DNA of 54,202 nucleotides from Eggerthellaceae bacterium. GTDB taxonomy: Bacteria; Actinomycetota; Coriobacteriia; Coriobacteriales; Eggerthellaceae. Below, in pieces: positions 44,649 through 53,231 of this stretch. The stretch is from the NCBI GenBank assembly GCA_017440565.1, contig JAFSHA010000095.1:1-54202 (forward strand), read 5' to 3'. The first letter of the stretch is position 1; every line of letters starts with the position of its first letter. Under the pieces are notes generated by a model, which saw only the letters and a list, made by a program, of their open reading frames with translations, ran no database searches and had not been told where the DNA came from. The position numbers were made by a program, and so were the translations under genes.

Positions 44649-45227
44649 ATGACTCGTTACGTAATGGTCATCGACCAGCGTCGTTGCATCGGTTGCCATT
44701 CCTGCACGGTTGCATGCCGTACGTGGAACAAGCTCCCGCTTGACATCGTCTACAACCCCGTTTTATCCGAGGGTGCCCAGGGCGAGTGGCCCAACGTCCA
44801 CAAGTACTGGACCCCGATGCTTTGCCAGCATTGCGCCAACCCCGAGTGCGTGCCCTGCTGCCCGACTGGCGCCAGCCAGCAGGATGCCGACGGCACCGTT
44901 TGGGTTGACCCCAAGAAGTGCATGTCCTGCAAGGTTTGCGTCAACGCCTGCCCCTATGGCATGCGCGACGCCTCTCACATCGAGAGCCGCCTGCATCGCT
45001 TCGTGCGCAAGTGCACCTTCTGCCGTGATGCCCGCGAGATGGATCCCTCCGCGCAGCCGTACTGCGTGAAGACCTGCCATCAGAAGGCTCGTATCTTCGG
45101 CGATCTCGACGATCCCAACAGTGAGGTCTCGAAGATCATCGGCTCCGTTCGCACCGAGCGCCTCTTCGAGGAGCTTGGCACCGAGCCTCAGATCTACTAC
45201 ATTCCGGATTTGGGAGGTAAGGCATAA
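44649..45227 (+). CDS. 4Fe-4S ferredoxin-like electron transfer subunit
   Basis: A 192-residue subunit of the DmsB/PsrB/NrfC type with four cysteine groups: CIGCHSCTVACRTWN, CQHCANPECVPCCPTGA, CMSCKVCVNACPYGM, and CTFC with CVKTCHQKARIFGD. It would pass electrons between the NrfD subunit and the Moco subunit. AGGAAAGGAAG precedes the ATG. Its stop overlaps the start of the NrfD gene by 1 bp (TAATG). Confidence 0.93.
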   Translation: MTRYVMVIDQRRCIGCHSCTVACRTWNKLPLDIVYNPVLSEGAQGEWPNVHKYWTPMLCQHCANPECVPCCPTGASQQDADGTVWVDPKKCMSCKVCVNACPYGMRDASHIESRLHRFVRKCTFCRDAREMDPSAQPYCVKTCHQKARIFGDLDDPNSEVSKIIGSVRTERLFEELGTEPQIYYIPDLGGKA

Positions 45228-46207
45228 TGAAGCATCATTATTGGGAACCGCCTATCGCCCTGTACCTGTTCTTGGGCGGTTTGGCTGGCGGCATTATGTT
45301 CCTGTCCGCCATCTTCGACAGCTTCGTGATCCCCGGTCACACCGACATCTTCGCGCTGCCTGTCCTCATCGCGTTTATCGCCATCTGCATCGGCTTGGTG
45401 TTCCTGCTGGTCGACCTTGGTCAGCCGGGCGTGTTCTGGCGCGTGTTCCGCACCGCTAAGTCCATCATCAAGTGGGGTGCCGTGTTCCTGGTCATCGACA
45501 CCATCGTCTCGATGCTGTTCATCGTTGCCTTCCTGGGCGACTCCCTGACCTTCATGGCTCCGCTGTCCAACCTGATCAAGCCCATCGCGAGCCCCATGCT
45601 GCTCGTGGGCGGCTTCTTCGGCCTGTGCATCATGATGTACACCGGCATCATGCTCTCCACCCTGAAGGCTCATGTCTTCTGGGCCACCCCGGCTCTGCCC
45701 GTGCTGTTCACCGTCTCCGCCATCTCCACCGGCTGCGCGGCCATCGTGCTGTCCATTGGTGGCTGGCCGGCCGTTGTGAGCCTTGAGAGCCTCGAGGCTG
45801 CCGCCGAGGTCAACCACATCCTGCACACCGTCGACATCGTGCTGGTCGTGGCCGAGATCATCATCCTGCTGACCATGGTGCTTTCCTTCCTGGGTGCTGG
45901 CAACATCACCGCCAAGAAGGCTGCCAAGCGCTGGGTCTGCGGCTCCTATGCTCCGCTGTTCTGGGGCGGCATGGTGTTCGCCGGCCTGCTCATCCCGCTG
46001 GCGCTCTACGTCGCCGGCTCCGGCGTGGCCTCTGCTGTGGTTGCCCCGGTGCTCGTGCTGTGCGGCGGCTGCCTGCTGCGCTTCCTGGTCGTCAACACCG
46101 ACGACCGTGCTCCGCTGCCTGGTGAGGAGCGTTACATGGGTCGCATCGCTACCCACAAGAACGCCTTCGTCAAGAGGTGGAACTACGACGGCGAGAACGA
46201 GTTCTAA
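45227..46207 (+). CDS. NrfD-family membrane subunit of the Moco complex
   Basis: A 326-residue protein with eight or more transmembrane helices, starting MKHHYWEPPIALYLFLGGLAGG, a typical NrfD opening. It contains the quinone-site type segment LVDLGQPGVFWRVFRTAKS. It should exchange electrons with menaquinone and hold the two soluble subunits at the cytoplasmic side. It ends the operon; a hairpin (46247-46277) follows. Confidence 0.92.
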   Translation: MKHHYWEPPIALYLFLGGLAGGIMFLSAIFDSFVIPGHTDIFALPVLIAFIAICIGLVFLLVDLGQPGVFWRVFRTAKSIIKWGAVFLVIDTIVSMLFIVAFLGDSLTFMAPLSNLIKPIASPMLLVGGFFGLCIMMYTGIMLSTLKAHVFWATPALPVLFTVSAISTGCAAIVLSIGGWPAVVSLESLEAAAEVNHILHTVDIVLVVAEIIILLTMVLSFLGAGNITAKKAAKRWVCGSYAPLFWGGMVFAGLLIPLALYVAGSGVASAVVAPVLVLCGGCLLRFLVVNTDDRAPLPGEERYMGRIATHKNAFVKRWNYDGENEF

Positions 46208-46246
46208 GACCGCTTGGGCTTAGGGCTTCGGTTCTAGCTGAAACCT

Positions 46247-46277
46247 CCGAGGGGCCTGATTCAAGTCGGGCCCCTCG
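46247..46277 (+). terminator. Hairpin after the NrfD-family gene
   Basis: CGAGGGGCC (46247-46255) and GGCCCCTCG (46269-46277) form a 9-bp stem. The T tail is weak. It ends 6 bp before fold-back element B. Confidence 0.6.
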
Positions 46278-46282
46278 TACGT

Positions 46283-46480
46283 TATGTGCAAAATCGGCCT
46301 CGCGTGCGAGAGAATCTGCATCGCGACCTTGGGCGAGATGCCCGACATCGCGGTCGGGACGGGTTTCGGGCCCGGGAGGTGCCTATTCTGGTTCGTAACG
46401 CGTCCCGACTGCGGTGTTTGGGCGTCTCGCCTGGGGTCGCAACACGAAACTTCCCGCACGGGAGGCCTATTTTGCACGCA
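46283..46480. repeat. Long fold-back element B (about 198 bp)
   Basis: The ends 46283-46314 and 46451-46480 are imperfect inverted repeats beginning TATGTGCAAAATCGGCCTCG and, on the other strand, TGCGTGCAAAATAGGCCTCC. The inside continues as an inverted repeat: GCGACC.GGGCGAGA.GCCC and GTCGGGACG on the left match GCGACCCC..GGCGAGACGCCC and GTCGGGACG on the reverse strand of the right half. Only about 40 bp in the middle are unpaired. The end motif GTGCAAAA-(A/T)-n-(A/G)GCCTC is shared with element A. No gene is seen in 46208-46517. Confidence 0.8.
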
Positions 46481-46517
46481 ACGTTGGAAAAACTGCTATC
46501 GAAAGGCGGACGGTCCC

Positions 46518-47444
46518 ATGGATTACCGGTTTAAGGATGCGTTGACGGGCTCGACCATCGAGTGCGACTACCCCATGCTCGACGCGCGCGTGGTGAAGGG
46601 GGAGCGTGAGAGGTGCACGTCTCTCTTCTTCCCGGGATGCTCGCTTATCAACTATGCGCTTCCGCTCGTCTCGGCGGTGTATGACACGCTTGCGGGTCAT
46701 GGTCGCGTCGACGGCATCTCGTTTCTGTGCTGTGGAAAGATTCTCGCCTACGAGCCGGATGGCGGCGAGAGGCGCGCGAGCTTCGAGGCCGAGCTGGTGG
46801 AGCGTCTGCTGGAAACCGATGTCGAGCGCATCATCTGCGTGTGCCCGAACTGCGTGAAGGCGCTGCGCGAGGCCTTCGCCGCAGACGAGCGCATGGCTGA
46901 TCGCGCTATAGAAATCGTGTGCCTCCCCGCCGAGTTGGCGGAGCTGGGGTATCGCATCGATGCCAGCGTGGCAGCGGGGCTTGTGAAGGGCAATGCGGAA
47001 GAGCCCGTGAAGCTGTGCACGCACGACTCGTGCCCCGATCGCGACTTCGGCGAGTTCGCCGATGGCCTGCGTGGGCTTCTGCCCGAGGGCCTGTGGGTTG
47101 ACCCGGCGCATACGCGTTCCCGCTCGCTTTGCTGCGGTTCCCTTCCGCGTGCGGCGGGTAAGTTCGAGGCGGCTGACAAGCTGGCGCATCGAAACGGCGA
47201 GGAAGCGGTTGCGGTGGGTGCCGACGCCCTGGTGACCGCGTGCATTTCCTGCGCCTTCCAGCTTACGTTCTGCCAGCCTTACGTTCCGGCGCTCAACTAT
47301 TTGGAGCTTCTGTACAACTGGCGCATCGACTGGTCGCTTACGGGCGGGCTCATGAAGCTGAGGTTTTTGTTCGACGAAAACCTCGGGGCCGAAGAGGTCG
47401 AGTCGAGCGGACGCGCCTTTGTGGGACTCGAACCCGCCGAGTAG
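46518..47444 (+). CDS. CCG-domain Fe-S oxidoreductase (HdrB/GlpC-like)
   Basis: A 308-residue protein with two cysteine-rich CCG-type domains: SLFFPGCSLINYALPLVSAV with FLCCGKILAYE and CPNCVKAL in the first, and CTHDSCPDRDFGEF with SLCCGSLPRAAGKFEAAD and ACISCAFQLTF in the second. CCG domains bind unusual iron-sulfur clusters in heterodisulfide reductase, lactate and glycerol-3-phosphate oxidases. Start ATG 46518; upstream in-frame codons run through element B. It stands 75 bp before a Moco enzyme gene and is likely its redox partner. Confidence 0.85.
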   Translation: MDYRFKDALTGSTIECDYPMLDARVVKGERERCTSLFFPGCSLINYALPLVSAVYDTLAGHGRVDGISFLCCGKILAYEPDGGERRASFEAELVERLLETDVERIICVCPNCVKALREAFAADERMADRAIEIVCLPAELAELGYRIDASVAAGLVKGNAEEPVKLCTHDSCPDRDFGEFADGLRGLLPEGLWVDPAHTRSRSLCCGSLPRAAGKFEAADKLAHRNGEEAVAVGADALVTACISCAFQLTFCQPYVPALNYLELLYNWRIDWSLTGGLMKLRFLFDENLGAEEVESSGRAFVGLEPAE

Positions 47445-47519
47445 GGACGGGGGCGCAGCTGCTGTCTGCGCCTGCCAAGCGGCGCTTGCGTGCGCCCAGA
47501 GGAAGAGACGAGGGATATC

Positions 47520-49769
47520 TTGCAGGAGAAGAAGCCTACCAACTGCCATTACTGCGGGTACTGCTGTGCGTTTATCGCCACGGTTGAAGACGGGCGCGTC
47601 GTCGATCTGGAGCCAGATCCGACGCGTTACCCCTATGACCCGAAGATTCTCGCGGGCTGTCGTCGCTGGCGCATGAACCTTGACGCCCTCGACGGGGCCG
47701 ATCGCGTGAATTATCCCCTTAAGCGAGTGGGGGAGCGCGGAAGCGGTCAGTGGCAGCGCGTAAGCTGGGACGATGCGCTCGACGAGATCGCAAGCCGCCT
47801 TTCCGCCCTTGCCGAAGAGCATGGCCGTGGCGTGGTTGCCTCCATGATCGGCGGTCCGCATGCCTCCTTCTGGCCGCTGCACAGGTTCATGACGCTTTTC
47901 GGGTCGCCCAACAATATGGGCATCGGTCAGATATGCTGGAATCCGCGCATCTGGATGGATGTGCTCACGTTCGGCTGGACGGTCGAGATCGACATTTCGT
48001 CCGATACCGAGTGCCTGTTCGTATGGGGAACTAATCCCGCCGAGTCGGACAATTCGGCGTTTTGGCAGGCCATTCGATCCATGGGCGCTTCCCCTGTTCC
48101 CGTGGTGGTCATCGACCCGCGTTTCACGCGCACGGCGGGTGTGGCCGACCTGTGGATAGCGCCGAAGCCTGGCACCGACTGCACGCTTGCCCTCGGGTTC
48201 ATGAACGTGATCATCGAGGAGGGCTTGGTCGACCAGGCCTTCGTGGACGAATGGTGCCATGGCTTCGACGAGCTTGCCGAGCACGTGCGCGCCTATACGC
48301 CCGAACGTGTTTCCGAGGTGTGCGACGTGCCTGTCGAAAGCATCGTGCAGGCTGCGCGATGGTTTGGCTCGGCGAAGGCGGCGGCGCTTATATCGGGACG
48401 CGGAATTGACCAGGTGGGCGCCTCGGTTGCTCCGACGCATCGCGCCATCTGCTGCCTGCGGGCCATCACGGGAAACGTGGATAAGCCGGGAGCGTGCGTG
48501 ATCGCCGAGGGAAGCGACTTCGTCCCCGAGGTCGATCTGGAGCTTACCCTCGAGCATTTCGACGAGCTGGCGGCGCTCTGCCTCAACACGCCCTACACGC
48601 CCCTGCAATGCTATGACGGCTACCGCAAAGCGGCGGCGTTGACCGAGCGCTTGGGGCGCAGGCTTCCAGCGCGCTACCTCACGTCGGCGCACCCCGATCT
48701 GGCGCTGCGTGCCATGGAGACGGGCGAGCCGTACCCCATTCGGGCGCTTATCGTGCAGGCAACCAACCCGCTGCTCACCTATGCCGACACGCATCGCGTG
48801 TTCAAGGCGCTCATGGGCCTTGACCTTATCGTGGTTCTCGACTACTACCTCACCTCGACGGCCTCCATCGCCGATTTCGTGCTTCCTTCGGCTGGCGCCA
48901 TCGAGCGCCCGCTGTTCCAGGCTCATGGCGGCGTGGCTAACATCGCCTATGGTGGGCCGAAGGCCGTTGAGCCGTACTATGAGCGCAAGTGCGATTACGA
49001 CATCTTCCGCGAGCTGGGCCTGCGCCTTGGCCAGGCTGAGGAGTGGCCCGACGAGACCTTCGAGGACGCCATCGCCAGCACGCTTGCCCCATGCGGCATG
49101 GATTGGGAGACGTACTGCCTGCTGGGCCTGTGCCATCAGCCGTACGGGTACTACAAGCACCTGAAGCCGGGATCTGACGGCAAGCCGCAGGGCTTTGCCA
49201 CCTCGACGGGCAAGATCGAGCTGGCAAGCGAGACGCTCTTTGCGCTTGGCGGGCCGCGCCTGCCGAAGCAGGGCGAGCCGCGCAGGCTTTGCGGCCCCGA
49301 CTTTGTCGAGGAGGCTCGTCGCGCGGGTGCGGCGTACCTGCCGCTTATCACCGGCCCGCGCAAGCAGCCGTATAACGCTTCCATGTACTTCAACAACGAG
49401 TCGTTCCGCGAAAAAGTAAGCTACCCCGTGGTTGAGGTAAGCCCCGAAACGGCGGCTGATTTGGGTTTGCAGAAGGGCGATTACGTGGAAATTGCGACCG
49501 AAAAGGGCTCGGCTCGCTTCATTCTCGACACTGCAACTATGAGATATGGTCTAATATGTGCTGACTACGGATGGTGGCATCCCGAGTGGAAGCCCGGGGC
49601 GCCTCATTTCGGCGGCATGTGGGAGTCGAACGTGAACTGCCTGACCTCGTGCAGCATCGAGGAGGGCGAGCCGATGATCGGCACGTGGTCCTACAACGAC
49701 ATCGACTGCGTGATTCGCAAGGTCGACGGCCCGCTTTCGTGGCAGAAGGGTTTCTCGCCCGAACCGTAA
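47520..49769 (+). CDS. Molybdopterin oxidoreductase, second catalytic subunit
   Basis: A 749-residue DMSO reductase-family protein. CHYCGYCC (C9-C16) and LAGCRRW supply the Fe-S ligands; C139 (GQICWNP) is in the metal-ligand position; VWGTNPAESDNSAFW, VVIDPRFTRTAGVADLWIAPKPGTD and the terminal cofactor domain (GPRKQPYNASMYFNNE; MWESNVNCLTSC) are typical. There is no signal peptide and no NrfD or ferredoxin subunit beside it, so it is probably soluble and works with the preceding CCG protein. TTG 47520 has GAGGG 6 bp upstream; GTG 47490 would add 10 residues and has no ribosome binding site. Substrate not known. Confidence 0.88.
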   Translation: MQEKKPTNCHYCGYCCAFIATVEDGRVVDLEPDPTRYPYDPKILAGCRRWRMNLDALDGADRVNYPLKRVGERGSGQWQRVSWDDALDEIASRLSALAEEHGRGVVASMIGGPHASFWPLHRFMTLFGSPNNMGIGQICWNPRIWMDVLTFGWTVEIDISSDTECLFVWGTNPAESDNSAFWQAIRSMGASPVPVVVIDPRFTRTAGVADLWIAPKPGTDCTLALGFMNVIIEEGLVDQAFVDEWCHGFDELAEHVRAYTPERVSEVCDVPVESIVQAARWFGSAKAAALISGRGIDQVGASVAPTHRAICCLRAITGNVDKPGACVIAEGSDFVPEVDLELTLEHFDELAALCLNTPYTPLQCYDGYRKAAALTERLGRRLPARYLTSAHPDLALRAMETGEPYPIRALIVQATNPLLTYADTHRVFKALMGLDLIVVLDYYLTSTASIADFVLPSAGAIERPLFQAHGGVANIAYGGPKAVEPYYERKCDYDIFRELGLRLGQAEEWPDETFEDAIASTLAPCGMDWETYCLLGLCHQPYGYYKHLKPGSDGKPQGFATSTGKIELASETLFALGGPRLPKQGEPRRLCGPDFVEEARRAGAAYLPLITGPRKQPYNASMYFNNESFREKVSYPVVEVSPETAADLGLQKGDYVEIATEKGSARFILDTATMRYGLICADYGWWHPEWKPGAPHFGGMWESNVNCLTSCSIEEGEPMIGTWSYNDIDCVIRKVDGPLSWQKGFSPEP

Positions 49770-49840
49770 GCGTTCGCGGCTTTATGGGTAAGGAGAGGCG
49801 CGGCGGCCTTGAGCTGCGCGCCTAACGGAAGGGAGATGCA

Positions 49841-50704
49841 ATGGCAGAGAAGAAGCAGGCGTTGCTGGTGTTCAGCAAGCCGCCTATTCCGGGAATGGTG
49901 AAGACGCGCCTGACCACCGAGTTCGGCGGTTTTCTGACCCCCGAGCAGGCGGCGGAGTTTTTCAAGCGCAGTCTTTACGACGTGTGCGAGGCGTGCATGC
50001 ACGCGCTCTATGAGCTGAAGTGGGCCAATGAGGCGAAGGTGGCCGAAAACCCCGATGCCGATGTGATCACCTACGATTTCTTCGTTTCCACCACGCCGGC
50101 TTCGAACGTCGAGCTTATGAAGCAGACCTTCGACGCCATCGGCCCGTGGCCCATGGAGATCCACTACATCACCGATGCGGGCGCGACGTTCGACGATCAC
50201 TTCGACGATGCGTTCAAGCAGATCTTCGACATGGGCTACGAGCACATCGTGTCCGTGGGAGGCGACATTCCCACCATGCCGAAGTCTCATATCACGCAGG
50301 CGTTCCAGTGGCTTGACTACTTCCAGGCTCAGGGTACGCCCGGCTTCGTGCAGGCGCCTTGCCAGGAGTGCGGCACCTCCTTGGTCGGCTTCAGCTACAA
50401 CACGCCCATGAACCACCAGGGCGTGTACTACAACCTCGACGGCAAGCCGGCGCTTGACGCCTACGTCGAGAAGATCGACGCCGAGAACATTCCGTGCGCC
50501 TACTTCTCGCCCATTGCCGACATCGACGAGAAGACCGACCTCGCCCACGCCATCTCCTGCATGCGCGCTATCGAACGTGCGGCCAAGTACCAGCCCGAGC
50601 TGTTCGTTCCGCGTCGCGTGCTCGACTGGGTCGACTACATGGGTATCGTGGTGTCCACCCCGCCCAACGAGGAGCATGACCCGCGCCAATACATTGATGA
50701 GTAA
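49841..50704 (+). CDS. DUF2064/GT-A-like glycosyltransferase family protein
   Basis: A 287-residue protein with the start LLVFSKPPIPGMVKTRLTTE of the DUF2064/TIGR04282 family, a nucleotidyl/glycosyltransferase-like GT-A fold. The central SVGGDIPTMPKSHITQAFQ corresponds to the family's D-x-P metal/nucleotide loop, and GFVQAPCQECGTSLVGFSYN to the acceptor side. Family members have been linked to arsenosugar or other modified sugar synthesis. No partner gene of that kind is next to it; the context suggests co-function with the Moco/radical SAM genes, which is inference. AAGGGAGATG precedes the start. Confidence 0.7.
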   Translation: MAEKKQALLVFSKPPIPGMVKTRLTTEFGGFLTPEQAAEFFKRSLYDVCEACMHALYELKWANEAKVAENPDADVITYDFFVSTTPASNVELMKQTFDAIGPWPMEIHYITDAGATFDDHFDDAFKQIFDMGYEHIVSVGGDIPTMPKSHITQAFQWLDYFQAQGTPGFVQAPCQECGTSLVGFSYNTPMNHQGVYYNLDGKPALDAYVEKIDAENIPCAYFSPIADIDEKTDLAHAISCMRAIERAAKYQPELFVPRRVLDWVDYMGIVVSTPPNEEHDPRQYIDE

Positions 50705-50708
50705 TTGG

Positions 50709-50838
50709 TCCCGCCCGCCTGACGGCGGTCGGACCCCTCGACGCTGCGCGGGTCCGTGGCACCCACCCTTGCCGTTTTCTTGCTTTCCCTCGCGTACTTA
50801 GTACGCTCGGCCGCAAGACACGGCAATGGCGGGCACCA
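50709..50838. repeat. Large imperfect cruciform in the DUF2064-radical SAM gap
   Basis: TGGCACCCACCCTTGCCGTT (50757 on) pairs with the inverse of 50813-50838, and GCGTAC (50792-50797) with GTACGC (50801-50806) at the centre. A separate hairpin, GTCCCGCCCGCC with GGCGGTCGGAC, precedes it at 50709-50733. It could end transcription but has no T tract. Confidence 0.6.
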
Positions 50839-50870
50839 CAGCCCCGCTCGCTGACTTCCTTGGGCGATTC

Positions 50871-50902
50871 TGTGACTAATTCAACCTGTGATTAATTCAA
50901 CC
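50871..50902 (+). repeat. Tandem 16-bp direct repeat before the radical SAM gene
   Basis: TGTGACTAATTCAACC (50871-50886) is followed at once by TGTGATTAATTCAACC (50887-50902), differing in one base, and then by TGTGAGG, which carries the ribosome binding site. Paired sites of this kind suggest a regulator binding site, or replication slippage. Confidence 0.65.
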
Positions 50903-50917
50903 TGTGAGGTTTGATTG

Positions 50918-52246
50918 ATGGAAATTCGAGAACTGCATAAGACGGGGGCTTTGTGCCCGACGTGTTTGAAGGAGCTGCCGGCGCAGGTGTATGCCGATGG
51001 GGAGGGCGTGGTTTGGATGACCCGCACGTGCCCCGAGCACGGCCAGCTTGACACGCGCATGTGGCCCGACGCCGAGCATTACGAGTGGCTGCGTTCCGAG
51101 GCTTTCCCCAAAACGCGTCCGGTTAACACCACTCCTGTCGTGGGGCCGTGCCCGCATGGGTGTGGAACGTGCGGACGCCATGAGCGTCGAGGAACGCTGC
51201 TTGAGATCGAGGTTACGCGAAACTGCAACCTGCGATGCCCTGTGTGCTTCGCCAGCTCCACGGGCGGCGAGGACGACCCCACGCTGCAGGAGATCAGCGA
51301 CATGTACGACGTCATCGCCAACGCTGTCGGCACCGACGGCGCCGTCCAGATCACCGGCGGCGAGCCGACCTGTCGCAAGGACTTGCTCGATATCATCTAC
51401 ATGGGCAGGCAGAAGGGCTTCTGGGGCATCGAGATCAACACGAACGGTCTCGTTATCGCCGCTCGTGACGGGTATCTTGAGAGCCTGGTGGGTGCGGGCC
51501 TTACGGGCGTGTACCTTTCCTTCGACGGCTTGACGGGCGATGTCTACGAGGCTACGTGTGGACGCGACATCCTGGACATCAAGCTCAAGGTCATCGAGCG
51601 CTGCCGTGAGGTGGGCATCCAGTGCGTGCTCTCCGTCGCGGTTGTGTCGGGTGTTAATGATACGCAGTTGGGTGACTTGCTGCGTTTCGCGCTCGAGAAC
51701 TCTGACGTCGTGGCGGGTCTTGCCCTGCAGCCGGCATTCACGTCGGGCCGATTCGACGCGCATCGCGTGATCCCCATGTCTTCGGGAGATGTCATCTTCG
51801 CGTTGGCTGAGCAGTCCGATGGATTGCTCGAGGTGGGGGATATCTGGCCTCTGGGCTGCTCAAACCCCCTGTGCGATACGGGCGTGTTCTTGGTGAAGAG
51901 CGAAGATGCCGAGCATGCAAGCGGCTTCTACCCGGCTACGCGTCGCATGACCATGGAGGAGTACGCCGCCGGCTACAGCCCCGATAGCCCGCAGGGTTCG
52001 GTGTTCCTCGACATCCTGTACAAGAAGGGCATCGAGGTTAAGACGGGCCTTTCGGTCATCATCATGAACTACATGGACGCCTACAGCATGGACACGCAGC
52101 GTTTGCGCGAGTGCTCCATGATGGTGACGGTGCCCGATGGGCGCGCCATTCCGTTCTGCTCGTACCACCTGACGGATGCGTGTGGCAAACGCGTGTATCC
52201 GCCGTGGGGCAAGGAAGAGCTGCGCGGTGTTGGCGACAGGCATTAA
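50918..52246 (+). CDS. Radical SAM protein with N-terminal cysteine-rich domain (TrsS/Tes-like)
   Basis: A 442-residue radical SAM enzyme. The SAM-cluster motif C-x3-C-x2-C is C103, C107, C110 (NCNLRCPVCFA), with GGEPT and INTNGLV as usual. The N-terminus LCPTCLKELPA... TCPEHGQ and CPHGCGTCGRH is a cysteine-rich region found in the MJ0619/Tes/TrsS branch, and further cysteines near the C-terminus (GCSNPLCDTG, FCSYHLTDACG) may hold auxiliary clusters. TrsS members usually carry a CC or UC before the motif; here that position reads GTLLEIEV. GAGG precedes ATG 50918. It is followed 10 bp later by the ferredoxin-DUF169 gene. Substrate not known. Confidence 0.85.
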   Translation: MEIRELHKTGALCPTCLKELPAQVYADGEGVVWMTRTCPEHGQLDTRMWPDAEHYEWLRSEAFPKTRPVNTTPVVGPCPHGCGTCGRHERRGTLLEIEVTRNCNLRCPVCFASSTGGEDDPTLQEISDMYDVIANAVGTDGAVQITGGEPTCRKDLLDIIYMGRQKGFWGIEINTNGLVIAARDGYLESLVGAGLTGVYLSFDGLTGDVYEATCGRDILDIKLKVIERCREVGIQCVLSVAVVSGVNDTQLGDLLRFALENSDVVAGLALQPAFTSGRFDAHRVIPMSSGDVIFALAEQSDGLLEVGDIWPLGCSNPLCDTGVFLVKSEDAEHASGFYPATRRMTMEEYAAGYSPDSPQGSVFLDILYKKGIEVKTGLSVIIMNYMDAYSMDTQRLRECSMMVTVPDGRAIPFCSYHLTDACGKRVYPPWGKEELRGVGDRH

Positions 52247-52256
52247 GGAAACGAAT

Positions 52257-53231
52257 ATGGCTGACTATCAGGTTACGAACGATCCGAAGCGCTGCGTACA
52301 GTGCGAGCTGTGCGTGGCGTTCTGCCCGTGTGACGTACTCGAGCTCGACGAGAACGGCTATCCGTACGCCGCCAACATCGATGCATGCGTAGGTTGCACC
52401 ACCTGTTCGGGAAATTGCCCGAAGCGAGCGCTGCTGGTCGAGGCTATCGGCGATGCAACGTACGATCCTTTCGCCGACGAGCCGCGTGCCGAGCCCATTT
52501 CCAAGGAGAAGGGCAAGCAGTACGCCGAATGGCAGCGAATCATCATGGAGAAGCTGGGTCTGCGTTGGCAGCCAGTGGCGGTAAGCCTCATCGACAAGGA
52601 CGAGCTTCTGCCCGACGTGCCTATGCCCCCTGAGAACCTGCGCTTCTGTCAGGCAATGATGGCCGCACGTCGCGGGGCGAGCATCCTCATGCCGCCGTTC
52701 AAGCATTCCTGCCCTGATGGCACGTCCATTTTCGGTATGACGGGCGTGCCCGAGAAGCTGGCCACCGGCGAGATTTACGTCCTGTTCCACAAATTGGTGA
52801 ATGCGGAGGCGGCGGCGCGTATGGTTGCCGAGCGGCCGACGCTGCCTGAGAAGAGCCGCCGCGCTACGTATGTCGCCCCGCTTGCCGCAACGGTGCGTGA
52901 GCCGGAAGTGGTGGTGTTTACTGGCACTCCCGAGCAGATGATGTGGCTGTGCATGTCCATGAGCTACTACACGGGGCATCGCTTCGATTTCCATGCGAGC
53001 GGTTACAACTCCATGTGCGTCGAGGCCGTCCTGTATCCCATGATGGAGCAGGAACCTAATATCACCTTCGGCTGCTATGGGTGCCGCGCGGCAAGCGACA
53101 TCGGCGAGGACATGATGTTCATGGGAGTGCCTACCGATAAGCTGCCCATCGTGGTGCAGGGTTTGACGGAGCTGTCTGTGAAGGCCATTCCCGACTCCCG
53201 CATGAAGATTTACGTTCCGCCTATCATGTAG
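52257..53231 (+). CDS. Ferredoxin-DUF169 fusion protein
   Basis: A 324-residue protein. Residues 1-70 are a two-cluster ferredoxin (CVQCELCVAFCPCDVLEL and CVGCTTCSGNCPKRALLV). Residues 85-324 are a DUF169 domain (LRWQPVAVSLIDKD, GYNSMCVEAVLYPMMEQEPN, FGCYGCRAASDIGEDMMFMG). DUF169 proteins are of unknown function and often occur with Fe-S and anaerobic metabolism genes. ATG 52257 follows AAGGAAACGAAT. Its close spacing to the radical SAM gene suggests it delivers electrons for that enzyme. Confidence 0.88.
   Translation: MADYQVTNDPKRCVQCELCVAFCPCDVLELDENGYPYAANIDACVGCTTCSGNCPKRALLVEAIGDATYDPFADEPRAEPISKEKGKQYAEWQRIIMEKLGLRWQPVAVSLIDKDELLPDVPMPPENLRFCQAMMAARRGASILMPPFKHSCPDGTSIFGMTGVPEKLATGEIYVLFHKLVNAEAAARMVAERPTLPEKSRRATYVAPLAATVREPEVVVFTGTPEQMMWLCMSMSYYTGHRFDFHASGYNSMCVEAVLYPMMEQEPNITFGCYGCRAASDIGEDMMFMGVPTDKLPIVVQGLTELSVKAIPDSRMKIYVPPIM

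Noticed and set aside
41562-44699. Open frame of 1045 codons on the minus strand opposite the Moco subunit gene
   Set aside because: Antisense shadow of a clear enzyme gene; low-complexity Val/Gly/Asp/His translation with no family features.
46467-49160. Open frame of 897 codons on the minus strand opposite the CCG and second Moco genes
   Set aside because: Spans two genuine genes and the gap between them in antisense; Arg/His/Ala-rich with no recognisable motif.
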